From positions 1 to 6,715 of the forward strand of contig JADHUZ010000076.1 in NCBI GenBank assembly GCA_016784265.1: a DNA stretch of 6,715 nt. Direction: 5' to 3'. Made by a program: the position numbers and the translations under genes. The stretch is from Fidelibacterota bacterium. GTDB taxonomy: Bacteria; Fidelibacterota; BS150m-G59. Under the pieces are notes generated by a model that saw only the letters and a program-made list of their open reading frames with translations, had not been told where the DNA came from and ran no database searches. Positions 4,296-6,715 of the stretch are shown in pieces; the stretch's first letter is position 1, and every line of letters starts with the position of its first letter.

Positions 4296-6029
4296 ATGAA
4301 TTGTTTTCAAAAAGTTTTTTTGTTGATTATTTTTGCAATTTCATTTGCACAGATTTCCGTTACGGCTTCTGTGGACAGCCGAAACATTCAAAAAGATGAC
4401 ATCTTCACTTACCAAATTTCGATAGAAAATGCAGACGATGTGCCGAATTTCCAATTGCCAAAAATGACAGATTTTTCGATTGTGAGCGGTCCAAATCAAT
4501 CGTCAAGTTTCCAATGGATAAATGGAAAACAATCATCTTCGGTTACGCTTTCGTGGCAACTTTCGCCGAAGAAAAACGGCAAGTTGACGATTCCATCTTT
4601 TTCACTTTCGATTGATGGAAAATCATACAAAACGCAGGAAATTTCAATTAGTGTGAGTGATAAACCAAATAAAAATAAAACGGGACAGGGCAAAGATATT
4701 TTTCTCGAATTGGCTTTGGATAAAACAGATATTTTCATCGGCGAGCAAATTACAGGCACGCTGAATTTATATTCAAAAGTAGATGTTTCGGGATATGAAT
4801 TAACAGCGGAGCCAGCCGCAGTTGGATTTTTGAAGGAAGAAATTTCCAAACCGCGTCGGCCGCAAGGTAGAAGAACGCACATTAATGGAATCGCATATTC
4901 GGTGTTTCCGATGATGGAAATTGCGTTTTTTCCAACTCGAACAGGTGAATTGATAATTGATGAATACGAAATGCAACTATCCATCAAAGTGCGGACAAAA
5001 TCTCGAAAACGAAGTATTTTTAATGACCCGTTTTTCAGTAATTCGATGACGCAGACCAAAATATTACGCACAAAACCGCAGAAAATTAGTGTAAAACAAA
5101 CACCAGAAAACGGCAAGCCAAAATCATTTAATGGATTAGTTGGGCAGTTTAATTTAGACACAGAAATTGACCGCATAGAAATTGCAGAAAACGAAGCATT
5201 TCGGCTGACTATGACGATTTCCGGAAAAGGGAATTGGCGCTCGGCAGAAATCCCAAAACCGATTTTTCCAGCAGGATTTGATGTGTTTGATCCAAAAATT
5301 TCGGACAATGTGCGTTATTCCAACGGTGTTTTGCGTGGCTCGAAAATTTATGAATTTGTTGTGATTCCACGAACAAGCGGCGAATTTACGATTCCCGCAC
5401 AGGAGATTTCATATTTTGGCCCGAATCATCAAAAATATCGCATAAAACGCACAAAATTATTTCAAATTTCGGTAACGCCCTCCGATGGATTGGTTTCGAG
5501 TGGCACATTTTCGCCGGAGGAAGTGGAGATTTTGTCGCAAGATATTCGATTTATTCATTTGGACACAGATTTACGAAAACGCAATCAAAAACAATCTTCA
5601 TTCTGGCTTTTGAACGCTTTGATTTGTTTTGCATTGTTCGGCGGTTTTGCAATGCAATTTCGACAAAAGCAATCTGCAAACTTAAATTGGCAAACAGAGC
5701 GAAAAAGACGCAATGCATTACGGACATTTGAAAAAAATCTGAAAATTGCGCAGAAAAAAAATAAATCAGGAGATTTAGACTCAGTTTTCAATTTATCTGC
5801 CATGGCAATTCGGACATATTTTCGTGAGAAATTACAAATTTCAGAACACGAGACTGATTCGGAAAATCTGAAAGCAAAATTAGGTGATTCTGCGATTGAT
5901 ATTCTGCAAATTTTGGAGAAATTGGAGGCTGGCAGATTTGCGCCGGGAATTCCGACAAAAACAGCGGATTTGGATAAATTGATGACTAATTTAAAAACAA
6001 TGTTGCAAGAAATGGATGAGAAATTATGA
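4296..6029 (+). CDS. batD: BatD: envelope protein with C-terminal membrane helix
   Basis: The product has 577 residues, typical for BatD. A signal peptide (about 1-19, ending ISFAQ) is followed by SVTASVDSRNIQKDDIFTYQISI, the conserved BatD opening in which a short strand leads to a sentence on what the residue must be before binding: here Val-Asp-x-x-x-Ile. Three beta-rich segments follow, about 20-121, 135-268 and 283-395; each starts with a similar ID/LDKTDIFIGE-type or IDRIEIAENE-type strand, as in immunoglobulin-like repeats. One membrane helix lies at 436-454 (WLLNALICFALFGG), and the last 120 residues form a basic, helical cytoplasmic tail. Most of the protein is thus periplasmic. The family (BatD, oxygen tolerance) has no known enzymatic activity and is thought to hold the Bat complex together. 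It starts 3 bases after batC, with a weak ribosome site, and overlaps batE as ATGA. Confidence 0.88.
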   Translation: MNCFQKVFLLIIFAISFAQISVTASVDSRNIQKDDIFTYQISIENADDVPNFQLPKMTDFSIVSGPNQSSSFQWINGKQSSSVTLSWQLSPKKNGKLTIPSFSLSIDGKSYKTQEISISVSDKPNKNKTGQGKDIFLELALDKTDIFIGEQITGTLNLYSKVDVSGYELTAEPAAVGFLKEEISKPRRPQGRRTHINGIAYSVFPMMEIAFFPTRTGELIIDEYEMQLSIKVRTKSRKRSIFNDPFFSNSMTQTKILRTKPQKISVKQTPENGKPKSFNGLVGQFNLDTEIDRIEIAENEAFRLTMTISGKGNWRSAEIPKPIFPAGFDVFDPKISDNVRYSNGVLRGSKIYEFVVIPRTSGEFTIPAQEISYFGPNHQKYRIKRTKLFQISVTPSDGLVSSGTFSPEEVEILSQDIRFIHLDTDLRKRNQKQSSFWLLNALICFALFGGFAMQFRQKQSANLNWQTERKRRNALRTFEKNLKIAQKKNKSGDLDSVFNLSAMAIRTYFREKLQISEHETDSENLKAKLGDSAIDILQILEKLEAGRFAPGIPTKTADLDKLMTNLKTMLQEMDEKL

Positions 6030-6715
6030 GAAAATTCGTGATAATGTGGTTTTTGATTGGGATTGTTTTTTCACAAAATCCTGCAATCGAAATGGCAAAA
6101 GCGAATGAATTGTATCAAAAAGAGCAATTTTCAATGGCGATTGAAATTTATCAAAATTTGGTGGATAATGGATATGTTTCGGATGCGTTGTTTTACAATT
6201 TGGGCAACTGCTATCATCGCAACGGCGAATTTGGGAAAGCGATTGCAAATTATTATCGTGCTTTGGAATTGAATCCGACTGATGAAGATGTGAAATTCAA
6301 TTTGTATCACACAAGGTTGAAAACACGTGATTATGTCGAAGTTCCCAAGCCGAGTATTGCCATTCGTGGATTTGAACAAATCCGCACGATGTTTTCCAAA
6401 CAGCAATGGTTGTTTTTTCTGCAAATTTCAACTTTGCTTGGAATTTTGGTATTTTTTGCGCGGAAATTGACATTTGGACGATTTCGATTATTGCGATGGA
6501 TTTTCCGAATCAATTTGATTTTTGTGTTATTTTTGGGTGGATTCTGGCTTGCAAACATTATTTATTTTTCAACAAACGATGCTGGTGCGATTGTCGAACC
6601 TGCTGTAGCGATTTTTTCTGAGCCGAGTGAATTTGGAACGCATATTGCAACAGTGCATGACGGACTCGAAATTGAATTGCTGAAAACTCAATCTGGTTGG
6701 CTGGAAGTTCGGCTT
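6026..6715 (+). CDS. batE: BatE: TPR and SH3-like membrane protein (3' partial)
   Basis: The frame from ATG 6026 stays open to the window end, giving 230 residues without a stop. A signal peptide or N-terminal helix (about 2-16, ending IVFSQ) is followed by TPRs at about 20-87: EMAKANELYQKEQFSMAIEI and ALFYNLGNCYHRNGEFGKA, ending in LELNPTDEDVKFNL. Two membrane helices follow, about 128-146 and 161-180. From about residue 187 (AGAIVEPAVAIFSEPS, later DGLEIELLKTQSGWLEVRL) the sequence is the start of a bacterial SH3 domain; its end lies beyond the window. This TPR, membrane, SH3 order is the BatE layout. SH3-like domains in such proteins may bind peptidoglycan or partner peptides. The start overlaps the batD stop as ATGA, so the two are translationally coupled and probably made in similar amounts. 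Confidence 0.87.
   Translation, partial: MRKFVIMWFLIGIVFSQNPAIEMAKANELYQKEQFSMAIEIYQNLVDNGYVSDALFYNLGNCYHRNGEFGKAIANYYRALELNPTDEDVKFNLYHTRLKTRDYVEVPKPSIAIRGFEQIRTMFSKQQWLFFLQISTLLGILVFFARKLTFGRFRLLRWIFRINLIFVLFLGGFWLANIIYFSTNDAGAIVEPAVAIFSEPSEFGTHIATVHDGLEIELLKTQSGWLEVRL

Noticed and set aside
4496..5308. Long open frame of 270 codons on the - strand
   Set aside because: It lies wholly inside batD, whose forward product has a signal peptide, family domains and a membrane helix. The reverse product shows no recognisable domain and has no ribosome site of note.
1..6715. tRNA, rRNA, CRISPR array, insertion sequence or phage attachment site
   Set aside because: No cloverleaf-like sequence, regularly spaced direct repeats, transposase or integrase reading frame was seen on either strand.

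Overview
The window is an AT-rich, gene-dense stretch in which every supportable gene lies on the + strand. It suggests a bacterium of the FCB assemblage (Bacteroidetes, Marinimicrobia, Ignavibacteria and relatives). The evidence is a Bat (aerotolerance-type) operon in its usual order, secreted proteins whose signal peptides end in FSQ or FAQ, and a C-terminal type I dockerin of the NVLDIV style that I associate with Neomarinimicrobiota-like genomes. The phylum is an inference from style, not proof.

Layout. Bases 1-743 hold the 3' end of a large secreted protein gene: a beta-sandwich (CBM-like) region followed by a complete two-loop dockerin. A short intergenic segment follows, with an inverted-repeat element (about 745-801) and an orphan 17-codon signal-peptide-like ORF (820-873). 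Next comes a tightly packed run of small accessory genes: a two-helix membrane protein resembling DUF2892/YgaP (878-1084), a GNAT acetyltransferase joined to it by an ATGA overlap (1081-1524), a YCII-domain protein whose conserved N-terminus is out of frame (1517-1809), a predicted lipoprotein with a GyrI-like ligand-binding domain (1820-2401), and an unrecognised 34-residue ORF starting in the lipoprotein's stop codon (2401-2505).

After a 67-base gap with no clear signal, the second half (2573-6715) is a bat operon: batB (membrane-anchored von Willebrand A protein), batC (secreted TPR protein with a Gln/Glu-rich linker), batD (large periplasmic protein with one C-terminal membrane helix) and batE (TPR, two membrane helices and the start of an SH3-like domain, cut by the window end). 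Adjacent genes overlap or are separated by 3 bases, so they are almost surely co-transcribed and translationally coupled. The products probably form one envelope complex: BatB contributes a metal-dependent adhesion domain, BatC and BatE contribute TPR scaffolds, and BatD contributes an extracytoplasmic beta-rich surface. The moxR, DUF58 and batA genes that usually precede batB are not in the window; the genes in that place are unrelated.

The Bat operon is a known but functionally unsettled system. I did not find a convincing new system. The items most worth a second look are the apparent frameshift at the start of the YCII gene, the GyrI-like domain on a lipoprotein, the 34-residue coupled ORF, the orphan signal peptide, the interlocking inverted repeat, and the batB-first gene order.
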